From Kalmusia sp. IMI 367209 (taxonomy: Eukaryota > Ascomycota > Dothideomycetes > Pleosporales > Didymosphaeriaceae): 64,000 bases of DNA. This document shows positions 1 through 12,215 of this stretch, in pieces. Under the pieces are notes generated by a model. That model saw only the letters and a program-made list of their open reading frames with translations, was not told where the DNA came from and searched no databases. Location of the stretch: NCBI GenBank assembly GCA_027946365.1, contig JAPEUQ010000010.1, positions 992,001 through 1,056,000 of the forward strand. The letters run 5' to 3'. Position numbers and translations under genes: made by a program. Position 1 is the stretch's first letter, and each line of letters opens with the position of its first letter.

Positions 1-629
1 TGCCTGCCGCAACGCAACTGTCTGAGCTTGTACAGCAAGGCTGGAAAGCGCCGCCCGTGAGCGGTCGAACAGATTATGCTTCACTCAATGAACGCGTTCT
101 TATGGAGCTAAAACACTATGGCATGATCTCCGAAGCAGACACCGAAGCAACAACCTATGACTACGACTCTCATTTCGACGACGAGATCGCCGCCCGCCTT
201 CGCGTCCTCCAAGACGAACTTCGAAAGCAATCTATCATTAATGGCGCGCGGAAACAGCGCTTACTCGACCTCACTCAGGAAAGGGTCGCACAACAGGAAT
301 ACAATACCATCGCCGATGACCTTGACAGCCAGCTTAATCAAGCCTACCTAAAGCGAAATCGCAACATTGGCAAGGGCAAGAAACAGACTAAGCGTCCTGG
401 CGGTGCAGGTGGCGGATCGCATGCTGTTCCCACTGGTGTTACGAGGCCTGGTGTTGGTGAGCCGATCAGGACGCTTATGGAGAGAAAGAGTCAGTGGAAT
501 ACGACGATTGGGCCCGTAGTCAATTATGGAAAGACCGGGCTGCCGGAGGATACTATCTTCGCTGAGGATGTGATGAAAGAGTTGGAGAACAAGGAAGTGG
601 AGATCTGGAACACTGAGGCTGATGAATAA
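1..629 (+). CDS. Ada3/Ngg1-type SAGA subunit, 3' end only
   Basis: This is the C-terminal part of a transcriptional adaptor of the Ada3/Ngg1 family, a subunit of the Gcn5 histone acetyltransferase module of SAGA in the nucleus. The frame is open from base 3, so the gene starts outside the window, and it ends at a TAA at 627-629. What identifies it is the Ada3 C-terminal region: a segment with NERVLMELKHYGMI, then an acidic helix (DDEIAARLRVLQDELRKQS), a basic linker rich in K, R and G, and a conserved tail around RKSQWNTTIGPVVNYG. No intron is seen in the visible part. An apparent start at base 57 is a GTG inside the frame and is not a real start. The family call is from recognised sequence pattern; what the missing N-terminus holds is unknown. 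Confidence 0.8.
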   Translation, partial: PAATQLSELVQQGWKAPPVSGRTDYASLNERVLMELKHYGMISEADTEATTYDYDSHFDDEIAARLRVLQDELRKQSIINGARKQRLLDLTQERVAQQEYNTIADDLDSQLNQAYLKRNRNIGKGKKQTKRPGGAGGGSHAVPTGVTRPGVGEPIRTLMERKSQWNTTIGPVVNYGKTGLPEDTIFAEDVMKELENKEVEIWNTEADE

Positions 630-879
630 GGGTCATGTTTCGGCTAGCCTGGGTGTTTGGATAGGCGCTTTGGTCATGCAGGCGTATCAGGGCATCAGAC
701 GGCGTTTCTGGACTAGGATTCTTGGATAGCACGAGGGTCTGCGCACGCAAACGTGTATTGGGCACAGAAAACGAGGGGCCTTGGATGCGCAGATAAGTAT
801 TCAGTTGTACAGTCGCACTTGCTATTCTAGTAGGAGTATTATCTTTCCAGTGCATGGTACATATACATATTTCAAAACT

Positions 880-2253
880 TTACAGCTTTCCCCCTTCCTT
901 TACCCATACCTTCCTCACAAACTCCTCAACGTCACCCCATAGGTCCTCTGGTCTCTCTAGCGCGGCGAAATGTCCACCTTGTTCATGTTGCGCATAACTC
1001 ACCAGGTTCATTTCGTTCTCGAGTATGTATTTGATGCCCGGGAAGAGTTCTTTAGGAAAAAAGGAATAGCCGGCAGGTTTTGTCAGTGGGGGCAGGGGTT
1101 GTCGGGCGCCACGGAAGAGGCCGTGGTAGGGGTATATAGAGCGGGGGAAAGAGGAAGTGAACCAGTAGAGGGATATGTTTGTGAGTATGGTGTCGAGGGT
1201 TGGGTCTTCGTCGGACCACTCGAGGAATTTCTCGCCGATCCTGGGTCTCGTTAGAGGTCTGCACGTAGGATAGTGTGGGCCGGAGGGATCGAAATGGTAG
1301 GGGCTTACCATGCCAGTAACGCTAGAGGACTTGAGGAAAGCACGTGTCCAATCGTACTAGGCCTCGTACCATGCTCCTGGGCATACGCAGTGCCGATCTC
1401 TCGCCATTTAAGAGCCTTTTCGAAGGAGCTTTTCTCCAGCGCATTCAGCTTCTCCGGGTCCGGCTGTGTGGTCGTACTGAACATATTCACTGGGGTTGTC
1501 AGTCCCTTGCCTCGAAGGCTTGATGTACAGTCATAAAACAAAAAATTTTGAGGACTTTTCCACTCCTGTACCATGTGTCCTAGGGCAACTCGGCACACAA
1601 CGCGTCCTCATACTTTTGCCAAGAGCTGTATATGACTTACGATGAGCACCCACGACCCCCTCGTACGTCGCCGCCATGATCCTAGCCAGGAAGCTGCCCA
1701 CATCCCCACCCTGAACAAAGTATTTTTCGAATCCCAGACTCTGCATGAGGTTATGCATGACCTCGGCCGAGTCCCTCACGCCCCAGTCCCTGTCTACCGG
1801 GCCTCCCGAACTAAGCGTGTAGCCCGGCAGACTCGGAATAATGATGTGGTACGGCAGTTCCTTCCCCTCATACTGCTTCTTGATCACCTCTAGCATGGGC
1901 AAAAACTCGATGAAAGACCCGGGCCAGCCATGCATGGCAATGATCGGGATCGCGTCCTTCTTCGTGGAAAATAGAGCCACGAAGTGCACGTCGAAGTCGT
2001 TGATGGTAGTTTTGTAGTTGGCGAAGGAGTTGATGTAGGCTTCTTGGGTGCGCCAGGAGTAGGTGTTTAGCCAGTAGTCTTTGGCGTTGGAGAGCCAGTC
2101 GTACGTTACGCCGTACTGTTCGGTGGTCTGCTGGTTCTCATACGTTTTTGGGCCGAGCTTGGAAAGTTGGAGGAGTTGGCGCCATTCTGAGAGGTCTTGG
2201 TCTGAGATGGAGAGGGTGAAGGGGCGCGCGGTACTGGGTGGGGAGTAGGTCAT
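880..2253 (-). CDS. Microsomal-type epoxide hydrolase
   Basis: Alpha/beta-hydrolase that opens epoxides to vicinal diols. Three exons are proposed: 2253-1641, 1579-1309 and 1240-880, giving 414 residues. An alternative acceptor 9 nt upstream of 1579 would add three residues. Residues 1-100 form the EHN N-terminal domain. HGWPGSF near 109-114 holds the oxyanion-hole HGWP. Asp184 in GGDVGSF is the expected nucleophile, and His385 in GGHFAAL is the expected charge-relay base. The length fits the family. No signal peptide is evident. The gene is divergent from HIS4 across 711 bp and has a TATA element 85 to 98 bp upstream of the ATG. The natural substrate cannot be told; fungal members act in detoxification or secondary metabolism, and no biosynthetic cluster surrounds this one. 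Confidence 0.88.
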
Positions 2254-2337
2254 TGTGACGCGGTGGTGGTGGATGGGATGATGATTGAAGTGAGAATGAA
2301 TGGACTGTTGGGAAGTAGAAGAAACTATGGTGCACTA

Positions 2338-2351
2338 GATATATATATACA
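2338..2351 (-). promoter_or_regulatory. TATA-like element for the epoxide hydrolase
   Basis: A run of alternating T and A (TATATATATATCTA on the minus strand) lies 85 to 98 bp upstream of the epoxide hydrolase ATG at 2253. Position and sequence fit a core-promoter TATA element. It is supported only by sequence and spacing. Confidence 0.45.
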
Positions 2352-2964
2352 CAAGATCCCTTGTGATTACTAGGGCGCGCTTAGCAATTGTGTTGTTTAC
2401 CTAGGCTATATGTAGGACGGGAGCGGGGATGTGTGTACAATGAAGCTAAAGGGTGGGGCAGGTGCTTGTGAGGCGCGATATGGTTCGCTTTTGTCCTTGG
2501 CTATCTGCTTTAGACGAATTTAGATGCTGAATCGTCATCTTGAGGAGCAAGGAAAAAATGGTATCATTTTCTAAGTGAGGTTAATCGGGAAGTGAGATAT
2601 TCCTAAACGAGGTTAGTGGGGGTACCCGAGAGCTACATGCGGGGCACCGATGGATGGCTTCGAACGTCAAGCGAAAATGGACAGGATTACAAATTACTAA
2701 AGTCTACGAGGCTCTGTCCAAGTGCCTTGTCGACAATGTTACATTTGCGAATCGAAGGACAGGCGATGACAATCAAGGTTCTGGGAGAAGTCCATGGTCC
2801 ACAGGTGACGCGCTAGCACGTGGATTTCTTTTATCGCCGCAATCGGTGCCCCGCGTTTAGTTGCCGTCATTGGCAGATGTTAGTCTCGATATTTTCTGCG
2901 CGACGACTCACCCTTCGCATCTGCTTATTCCCTACTTTCGCAAGGCCGGAAGAACACATCTGCC
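2352..2964. other. Intergenic, divergent promoter region of HIS4 and the epoxide hydrolase
   Basis: No credible coding region is seen. Close to HIS4, CGACTCA at 2904-2910 is one base away from the Gcn4/Cpc1 site TGACTCA, about 55 bp upstream of the HIS4 ATG. General amino-acid control of HIS4 by Gcn4-type factors is established in other fungi; that this site serves it here is inference. Confidence 0.4.
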
Positions 2965-5686
2965 ATGGCTCCTCCCCTTCTTGCGGCGATTGACCTCCTC
3001 AACTACACGCAGCCCACCCACGGCCTCAATCCCCAGCAGTTGACCTACATTGGCAATGTCTTTGCCCGAGTCACTCCCGAAACCGTGGACGAAGCGCTCG
3101 CCCACCTTCAGCAATCTGTCGGCCGGTACACAAATTACCTCGGTGTTGCCTCGCTCGAATCGATTGACGATGTAGTGTCCCTCCTCGATGCCGGCGCTGT
3201 GAAGGTCTTTGTCACTCGCCAGCAGCTGGGCCAGCTCCTGGAGAAGAAAATTGACCAGGATCGGATAGTCTTATGTTTGCCGGGAAGCACACGGGAGGAG
3301 AACATTGAAGCTATAGCAGGGACACAAGTAGACGTCTACTCTCATCAGATTAGAGACGTAGAGCTAGTCGAGGCATGGCTAAAAGAGTACGGGACAGAGA
3401 GACCGGAAGTGTTTGTGTCATTTGCAAATCCTACATTGGACGACGCTGTGCGCGTGTCTAAGCTTGGAGCCATACCAGTCATACCAGCGCAAGCACTCAA
3501 AATGGATGCAGAGCCGGGGCCAGGCTTGCTGAGTGTTGCAAAGCTTCTCATGGCGAATGCGACTAGTGATCGACCCGACGGATTGTTCACAACACTGGTA
3601 ACTGATGAACGAGGCATTGCACTCGGTCTTGTGTACAGCAGCGAGGAGAGCGTGGCAAAGAGTCTAGAGACCGGAAGAGGCGTATATCAAAGTCGGAAGC
3701 GGGGCCTATGGTACAAGGGAGAGTCAAGTGGCGATATCCAAGAACTAGTGTCAATATCACTCGACTGCGACAGTGATTGCTTGCAGTTTGTTGTACGACA
3801 AAAGGGTAGAGGTAAGCATAATTCTCGCTCCGGAAGAGCTGCTATTAATTGTGTATAAGGATTCTGTCACCTTGCAACTCCGACCTGCTTCGGCCAGTAT
3901 CGCGGCCTTTCACGCCTCCAAAAGACTCTCCAGAACCGCAAAGAGTCTGCTCCGTCCGGTTCATACACCGCACGATTGTTCAACGATTCCCAGCTCTTGA
4001 GGGCTAAGATTCTCGAAGAAGCCACCGAGCTGTGTGACGCGAACACAAAGGAAGAGATTGCTTTCGAAGCCGCGGATCTACTGTACTTTGCTCTGACCAA
4101 GTGCGTATCAGCTGGTGTATCACTTGAGGATGTCGAACGGAATCTCGATGCAAAGAGCATCAAAGTCAAGAGGAGGCAAGGTGATGCTAAACCTGCATTC
4201 GCCGCGCAGGCGGCAGCAGCCAACGGTACCACGAATGGTAGCAGCTCAAAAGAGGCAGTAAAGGAGGCTGCATCGATACCGAAGAGTACAGAGGACCCTG
4301 CAGGGCTGAAAAATGGTCGGATAGCCATGAGGCGGATCGTTACCTCGAAAGAGTCACCAGCGACGATACAGGCCGCCCTCCAGCGCCCATCACAACGATC
4401 GAGTGAGAAGATTATTGGCATCTGTAATCCGATAATAGAGGCCGTCAAGACGCGGGGTGATGCGGCGCTGTTGGAATACACTCACAAGTTCGAGAAAGCA
4501 ACTTCGCTCACGTCTCCTGTGTTGAAGGCGCCTTTCCCAGAGCATCTGATGCAGCTAAAACCCGAAACTGCGAAAGCGATCGACATATCTTTTGAGAACA
4601 TCCGGAAATTCCACGCCGCTCAGAAGGAGGAAAAGCCTCTGGTTGTCGAGACGATGCCAGGTGTAATCTGCTCGCGCTTCTCTAGGCCCATCGAGCGTGT
4701 TGGTCTCTACGTCCCTGGTGGCACCGCTGTGTTGCCTTCATCTGCGTTGATGCTCGGTGTTCCTGCATTAGTTGCTGGGTGCAAGAAGATCGTGCTTGCA
4801 ACGCCACCGCGGTCAGATGGCTCCGTAACACCCGAGATCGTATACGCCGCGCACAAAGTTGGCGCTGAGGCTATCGTCCTAGCAGGAGGCGCTCAGGCTG
4901 TTGCAGCTATGGCCTACGGCACTGAGAGCGTATCCAAGGTCGATAAGATCTTAGGGCCCGGCAACCAGTTCGTTACCGCAGCGAAGATGATCGTATCGAA
5001 CGACACCAACGCTGGGGTCAGCATGGACATGCCGGCCGGGCCCAGCGAAGTCCTAGTCGTAGCAGACGCTTCGGCAAACCCCAAGTTTGTCGCTTCTGAT
5101 CTGCTTAGCCAAGCAGAACACGGAGTAGACTCGCAGGTCATCTGCATCGCTGTAGGTCTCAACGAGACACAGCTTGCAGCTATCGAAGACGAGCTTCATG
5201 AACAGGCCAATGCGCTACCCCGTGTTGACATCGTCCGAGGCGCAATCGAGCACTCGCTCACTCTCGTCGTTGACAACATCGAGGAAGCTATGGTGTTGAG
5301 CAACGAGTATGCACCCGAGCATCTCATCCTGCAGGTGCAAAACGCAGAGAAGGTCGTCGACCTTGTAGAAAATGCGGGAAGCGTGTTCATCGGGCAGTGG
5401 ACGCCCGAGAGTGTGGGGGATTACTCGGCGGGCGTCAATCACTCTCTTCGTAAGTCCCATCTACTGCAATTCGCAGTATCATTGTGCTAACGCAAATACA
5501 GCAACATTCGGCTACGCAAAGCAGTACTCAGGCGTAAACCTAGGCTCCTACATCAAGCACATCACCAGCTCGAATCTCACGCGGGAAGGTTTAGAAATGG
5601 TTGGCCCTGCCGTCATGGAGCTTGCGCGTGTGGAGCAGCTAGAAGCGCACCGGCGGGCAGTGAGCTTGCGTCTCGGTCTTGCTTGA
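2965..5686 (+). CDS. HIS4: Trifunctional histidine biosynthesis protein (HisI-HisE-HisD)
   Basis: A cytosolic fusion catalysing three steps of histidine synthesis: phosphoribosyl-ATP pyrophosphohydrolase, phosphoribosyl-AMP cyclohydrolase and histidinol dehydrogenase. The exons 2965-3811, 3860-5449 and 5502-5686 give 873 residues. The cyclohydrolase part covers residues 1 to about 305 and ends with the metal-binding cysteines in CDSDC and FCHLATPTC; the first intron (48 nt) falls between these. The pyrophosphohydrolase part, about 315-400, shows the acidic helix EEATELC and EAADLLYFAL. A low-complexity linker rich in A, N, S and K follows. Histidinol dehydrogenase fills about 440 to the end, with GPSEVLVVADASAN and SQAEHGVDSQ. 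The second intron (52 nt) lies just before TFGYAKQYSGVN. Order and length match fungal HIS4. The ATG at 2965 is in the context gccATGgc. Confidence 0.97.
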
Positions 5687-6588
5687 AGCGTCTCCTGATC
5701 TACGTCTTCCCTTGAAAGAGAAATAATACATCATTTGCTTACTCTGGGTTTCTGTTTCCAATCCCGGTTTTGATCGACGCAAGAGGGAAGAGAGCCGCTT
5801 GTAAAATGGGTCCTGGGTTGTCTAAGCGACGCGTTTCGCATCTAGCGACGGTCGCGGGTTAACGATTGCAACGGCACGATGGCCCGCTGGCGTGACGGGA
5901 AACGGGCTCTTGGGACGGCGGAACATCAGCATGAACAAACAGATCCTTCGTCGTCTATTCTAGATTCGTGCTTTGCATAGCATGGACTCGTTAAAGCTTT
6001 AACGTAGTGCTTCTATCCTCTACGCCACTGCGCCCACTTAACATCATCAATGCCATGCCAGCGTTCCGTCCGCCTATCACGCTCCTCAGCACCACCATAT
6101 CTCACGCCCATATTAATTCCTGTCATCCCTCACATTGAATACATTCTTCATGCATCCCACTCGTTGTTCCGCACTCGCTTAAGGTTGCCGTCTCGAAGCG
6201 GCATAGAGCAGTGGAGCGGGCCATGATCGCCAGGACGTCGTTTCAGCGAAGTGTGAAACAAAGTTCCTCAAATCGGACGGCCTGGTGCCGCTCTAGTGTC
6301 CCGCGTCCTGCAAAAAAGTGTATATACTTCTGTTTGACCCCCGGGCAGCAATGGGCTTCTCAAGCTGCGCTTAGCTTTCCATTCTTTTGATCTTTTATTT
6401 TTCGACGTCAGTCTTTTACATTCGTTAACTGTGAGAAGCTTGCTTCCTCAACTTCATACATTCATTCATATATTCGAACTTCGATTTCCTCGTTCGAGAC
6501 TCACCAATCTTTCAATCGCTTTAGTCCTAGACGACCGTTCACTCTTTCCAGACTACCAAGAACAGAAGGGAAAAGAAACATTGCCAAG
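5687..6588. other. Intergenic, upstream region of the xylanase
   Basis: 902 bp between HIS4 and the GH10 gene, without a credible gene. TATATA at 6321-6326 and a pyrimidine-rich stretch at about 6385-6425 look like a core promoter, with a 5' leader of up to roughly 200 nt. A CCCCGG at 6339-6344 resembles a CreA-type site. I saw no clear GGCTAA-type XlnR/Xyr1 site, but I did not search exhaustively. Confidence 0.35.
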
Positions 6589-8150
6589 ATGCAGTTCTAT
6601 CTTACCGTCCTGACGCTTTCATCCACCACCGCCGTCCTGGCCGCAGTCCCGCCCTACGGCCAATGCGGCGGCAGCGCGCATAAAGGCGAGACGACATGCG
6701 AGTCCGGGTACGAGTGCAGGATGTATAACCCGTGGTACTCGCAGTGCGTGCAGAGCTCTGGCTCCGAATCTGGCAGTGGGTCTGGAGCAGCCAGCTCGGC
6801 GGCACCAGAGGCCCCGGCTGCCAGCAGCAGCGCGGTGAGCGCGGCACCGATCCCCTCGAGCAATGCGAGCTTGCCCGTGGGGACAGGTGTAGCGGCCCAG
6901 CCGACGACGTTGGTTACGCGTGTCCTCAGCAGTGCGGTGGGGAGTTCGACGGCGGCGGCTGATGCAGCGGCCACCTCTTCTATCATTGTTGTTCCGTCTT
7001 CGTCTGCGGCGGCGGCCACGCCTACGTCCAATGCTGGGAACAGCACGGGTAGCGGCGCAAATGGGGCGGCGTGCTCCATCAATGACGCATTCATCGCCAA
7101 AGGGAAGAAGTACTTTGGTGTGGCGGCGGATAAAGGGACGCTGAGCGACGCGACAAATGAACAGATTATCAAGGATAATTTTGGTCAAGTCACGCCGGAG
7201 AATAGGTATGCCTTTCCCCCAAAAGCCCTTTTGCCTCCCTTTCCACATTTTCACCTAATTCTTCTCGGTCGGAGATATGTGGGGAAGTATGACTGACGTA
7301 GAATGAACAGCATGAAATGGGATGCCACTGAGAAGACTGAAGGCTCATTCACCTTCTCCGGCTCCGACGCACTCGTCGACTGGGCAGCTGCGAACTCCAA
7401 GCTCATTAGAGGCCATACAACGGTTTGGCATTCGCAGCTGCCAACGTGGGTGTCGTCGATTACGGATAAGACGACCCTTGAAGGTGTGATGAACACGCAT
7501 ATCCAGACGCTTCTTGAGCAGTACAAGGGTCAAATTTATGCCTGGGTAAGCTTCCTTCCTCTCTGCATGTCGTCGCGTGGATGTATAAGAGGGAGCTGTT
7601 GAACTGACGAGAGTGACCACAGGATGTCGTCAACGAGATCTTTGCCGAAGACGGCTCGTTCCGCTCGTCTGTCTTCTACAACGTCCTCGGCGAAGACTTC
7701 GTCGCTACCGCCTTCAAGACCGCTCGCGCCGCCGACCCGGCCGCAAAACTTTATATTAACGACTACAATCTTGACAGCGCATCCTACGCAAAGACCAAAG
7801 CCATGGCATCCAAGGTGACCGAGTGGGTCGCAGCGGGCGTACCCATCGATGGCATCGGTTCGCAGACGCATTTGGGCGGTTCTTGGCCCATCTCGGACTA
7901 TCCTGCCGCGCTGAAGTCGATTTGTGCTGTGGTCGATGAGTGTGCGATTACCGAGCTGGACATTGCCGGCGCGGCGGCGAGTGATTATGAGACTACTGTG
8001 CAAGCGTGTCTGGATGTAGACAACTGCGTTGGAATCACTGTGTGGGGTGTCAGTGATAAGGATAGCTGGCGCGCATCGACCACGCCGCTCCTTTTCGATG
8101 CCAGCTTCCAAGCCAAGGATGCATACAACGGCATCTGTGGTATCTTGTAA
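6589..8150 (+). CDS. Secreted endo-1,4-beta-xylanase, CBM1 plus GH10
   Basis: Extracellular enzyme cleaving the xylan backbone of plant cell walls. The exons 6589-7205, 7311-7545 and 7623-8150 give 459 residues. The protein starts with a hydrophobic signal peptide of about 18 residues. A fungal cellulose-binding module (CBM1) follows at about 20-55, with its cysteines and aromatics in YGQCGG and [11 protein letters not shown] Ser/Ala/Thr-rich linker runs to about 160. The GH10 barrel then begins near [13 protein letters not shown]. The acid/base is Glu289 in WDVVNE, just after the second intron, and the nucleophile is Glu395 in [17 protein letters not shown] and INDYNLD are further GH10 signatures. 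The gene is likely controlled by carbon source, but no specific activator site was recognised. Confidence 0.95.
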
Positions 8151-8292
8151 ACGCAACCAGCGACCGTACCAAGAGGAGGATTCTTGTAAATAATATTTTT
8201 GCAGTATTGCATGTGTACATATCTCTAGTGAGATTGAACATCTATTGGGTATCATACCAAAACTCCGTTCCTAAATGGTTCTAAAAAAATGT

Positions 8293-10722
8293 TCATAGTT
8301 CCTGCTCTTCCTGCTCGGTGCGTGCCGACACAAGACCGCCATAGTCGGCCCATGTTAAGTTGATGCCCAGAGCCGCTTCGTATGCTATTTGCATATTTGT
8401 TAAGTTGCGTTTTTGGGCTTTGTGTGTAACGGGTACCTCCGAAGCTAGACGTTTGCCGCTTCCAGATGCGGTCGTATCGTACGCAGGCGGTAGCACTGAG
8501 GCTGAGGTAGGTCTGATATTCTGTTTCTTTTCAAGTAGTCTCCGGGATGGGCCGATGAAATGCTGCTCGCGTACTGAGGCAATTGCTGATGCTGTCCCTT
8601 CCCGAATGTTGGAAAGCACTTCTTTTCGACGAGGAGGGGCATCTTCCGCTGGCGTAAAGTAACCCGCAGAGTTCGATCCTTGCTCAACCAGGGGAGTTTC
8701 TGTTCCCCAGTCATCTTCTAATATTGGGCTTTTAACAGCAATGGGAGTTCTGTTACTGACACTGGTGCTCTGTGTCTCACGTTGACTCTCTTCTCTGGTG
8801 CGTTTTTCGTATGTTTCTTGTTCCAGCCTAGACTCATACACCTTCATCATATTAATATCGTGTCGGAAAGTATTGCCTGAGCAGAACGGCCCAAACAAAT
8901 ATCGCATGCTCAGCTCAGGATCCCATTTGGTCTCGTCCACGGTGCATGGAAAAACGTCCTTGGGTCTGAAATTTTGGAGGAGGTAGCAGAGCTCGGAAAA
9001 AGATGAGTGGCGTGAATAAGGAAAGCAGATGGTCCTACGGAATGTCTGATTAGATATTTGTTACGACTGAAGGGTGGCGGTTGGCCTGAAGTGGGTGTAA
9101 AACTCCAAAGTCACACATGGATTTCTAAAAGACTGCAAGGCATATGGGAAATTGAAGGGTAATTGAGTAGAACATGCAACACGTACCTGTTCAGTCGTGC
9201 CACAGGTTCTTGAGATTTGGATGCATGTGACGACAAAACTGAGACAAGGTTTTGCAGCGATAGAACTCCGTTGTTATCTTGGCTCTCCTTTTGTATGTTC
9301 ATATCAAGGTCGATCGTGCCATTGCCTTCCTTGAGCGCTTGTTGCAGAAGGTTCGATACCTTGGTCAGAAGTTCTTCATCCTTGATGCTTTTAGCACACA
9401 GATCTAGGATCTTGCCTATGTCGACTGCGTTCGTAGCCTCAAGCTCTTCTTTCTGATCCAGATCCCCTTTGCCGCCTCCGGCTCCAAGTTCGGCAATTTC
9501 GATTCCATCAACGCGGGTGATAATGGGGATTATGTGAACAATGCGGGCATCCTAGTGTAGCAGATAATACATTAGCCAAGCCTTACGAATCCTGGACCTT
9601 CTTATTCGGATTGAGTTGTGCATGTAGGTAAACCAAGACCTTGTTAAACTGACTTCACGTACCTCGTCGTGATCTATAACAGGACACCCCATCCCGCGTT
9701 CGCAAGAATGTAGCCGAACGTGAGGTTGAGATGTGAGGCAGCCAGGTTGAATCCGATTGCCGTTTCGAAAGCCACACAATGCAGGCGATTCCCGAACATC
9801 CAGTGTAGACTCGCGAAGAAATTTGTTGTCAGATTGAACATTGAGCCCGATCTCTCTCAGCGACTTTTTGTCAAGACTCGACAATGAGCCATAAATGCGG
9901 GTTCGGTAGTCATCCAAATGTATCCTCGATCGAAGGTAAGCAGAAAGAGCTATCCATACATTTTCATATCCGAATGTCCAGGAGTGGAAATAGAAGATGG
10001 TGTCATCAGGATATGCATCAACCTTTGCTAAAAGCTCAGCAAGGCCTGCTGCTTTTGAAGGAAACTCGCGATATGGCCTAGACTTGGTGGCAAACGTTGT
10101 GTCGAGATAGACGCAATCCAATCGACGGGATCCAAGAGTGTAGGGCAACAGGATTGGGTTCTGTACTAGGGAGTTCACCCACCATGTCTCGGCTCGGATA
10201 TCACCTGTATATAGGATGGCTTTGTCGTCACCTTCTATGAGGAACATGACCGCCCCAATACAATGATTGGCGTCGATGAGTGTGACTTGAATGCTGTTCC
10301 CCGGAGCGAGTTCAATGGTAGTTGGGGTATCCAGAGGCAATGGCTTGGCCAATTTGCGCATGGTCCTGTCGTAGGTGACATTGCGACTCTCCAGTATTCC
10401 ACGGGCAAAATTGACTCGATAGTGAAACTTCTCTAGCCGTAGCAGAATCTGCAAGCGTATCAGTCGCAAGACTATTTACGAAACCAAAAGGTCTCGGTGA
10501 GAGGACCCGGAATGAACTCGTGATAGTAGTACGGTCTCTTACCTCACGCGTCGCAGGAGAACAATACACAAACGGCGCCCTCAGTGACTCTAATCCCACA
10601 AGGTGATCACTGTGTACATGGCTCAAAAAACATGCCAACGGGGCTTTGTGCCCCGGTTGCTGTCTAAAGTAGTCGATGCGTATCTGAGGAAACTCGGCTA
10701 CGATTCCTCTGAAGGTAGACAT
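8293..10722 (-). CDS. SNM1/Pso2/Artemis-type metallo-beta-lactamase nuclease
   Basis: A nuclear DNA-repair nuclease of the beta-CASP metallo-beta-lactamase group, probably for interstrand cross-link repair or DNA-end processing. The exons 10722-10543, 10448-9663, 9551-9187 and 9034-8293 sum to 2073 nt and give 690 residues. The N-terminus holds the metal site LSHVHSDH (His35, His37, Asp39, His40). The second metal motif is DANHCIGAVMFLIEG, and the next is ILYTGDIRAE. The DRMBL-type end of the catalytic region is CFPYSRHSSFSELCYLL, about 445-470. A long polar tail without recognised domain follows, ending in EQEEQEL. The intact H-H-D-H motif argues for activity. Whether it is closer to Artemis or to Pso2 is not resolved; the short N-terminus before the metal site favours the Artemis-like form. 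Confidence 0.88.
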
Positions 10723-12215
10723 CGGCAGTATGGATGGCCGTAGATCTTCATGACAGCGCACGCGAAATTGCCGAGGGGCACACTCCAGGGTGAAAGCCGA
10801 TCGCTGGAGTAACCGGATGCGGTAGTGCGTGAAGCGCTGGTGGAGGATGCAGGGCGAGCGAGGGCAACAGAGCCGGGGTGAAGGCTGCCAGTGGCGAGTG
10901 ATTGGGCAAGGGCAGCGGGATGCGGGCGTCGCGATCTAAGCCGGAAATACGGCGTAGCGCTGCTCAGTCTCGGGATCTGGGCTACATACAGTGATTGCCA
11001 TGGCTGTGGATACCGCCCACAGACGCAGCTGATGGTGAAGACGGTCCATGTGCAAAAGCAGGGCCGGACAATGTGTTGCTTGGCCTGCAGCCGCGCCGTC
11101 GAGGTTCCAGCGCTCGTGCAGAGGGTCGCAGTCGCGATGAGCCAACCGCCGCCCGCATGGCCGGCCGACCTGAAGTTGAGGGCCCCCTGGCGGCCCGGCG
11201 ATTGGGCGGCGCGCGCGTGCATCTCCATGGCGAACAACTCACGATGGTGACAACGCAGAGCCAGAGGGGCACTTTGGTCGCACGGGAAGCCGCTGCGTCG
11301 GGCGCATCTGGGGCTGGACGAGTGGCCGTGGTTCGCAACGCCTCGAGCAGGGACCCGCTGGTCTCGCTGGCCCCGGTCCTGGCCGGGCTGGGTCTTGAGC
11401 GGCGGGATGCATTGCATTCTGGAGGATCCAGCAGTCCGCTGTCCTGTAGACTAATTACTCGGAGACGAGGCGGTGAGACGCCGCCGTAGCTTTAAGATCA
11501 CGGCCTTATGCTGTTGTCCTTCGCGTCTGCCTCTGCTCGCTGCCCTCCGCTGCCTCCCCTCCCCTTTGCACCCCCTTTTGCCCGTCTCCGCAGCACACAC
11601 GCACTCTCTGCTCCGGCACTGTTCCGGACGCTTGCAGATTGCCGCCTCCGCAGTCACTGCGCAACACGCCCGCCGTCCAGCCTCTTCCCGAGCAGCCTCC
11701 TTTCGAAACCGGGCGATCGACCAGGGAGGCCAGCGCCCGCAATCTCTCCGTGGCTTAAGTAGCGAGTGTGCCGGCGCCGTGCTTTAGCCGTCAGCTTCTT
11801 TTTTGTCTCGTGGAACCCGGCCAGACGGTCACCTGGGAGTCTTGCACGCAGCGGCTGACAAGCCTGAGAGCGGGAGCTGAGCACCACCATTGGGCGGCGT
11901 ACAAGTCGGAGCCTTGCAAACGGTCAACTGCGCACCGTCACGCCCGGGTGTAAGCAGCATAGTCTGTGGGTGGGACTCATTTGAGCTTTTTTGGCTTCAG
12001 GGAGGCGCCACCGAGCTTACTGTGCTTTTTTCTGCCTCCGCAGCTATCTTTCCCTCGAGTCGCCCTTTACACGAGTCGCGACCGGACCACCGAATACGTG
12101 CCTAGCAGACCAGCGCCATCCCTCCCAGAGCGTCGACACGACACTGCGCATCCATACGATCGAAGAGGAACAGACAACCACAAGATCTAGGAGTCACACA
12201 ATCACAACCGCAACC
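10723..12215. other. GC-rich intergenic region without a supported gene
   Basis: 1.49 kb between the divergent nuclease gene and the gene at 12216. The middle part is GC-rich, which removes stop codons and leaves open frames on both strands (up to 239 codons), but their composition is low in information, they overlap each other and none resembles a known family. The last 500 bp are pyrimidine-rich and may include a long leader of the gene at 12216. Confidence 0.5.

Noticed and set aside
10698..11417. 239-codon minus-strand frame in the GC-rich spacer
   Set aside because: Overlaps the start of the SNM1/Artemis-type gene, competes with other open frames and has low-information GC-driven composition.
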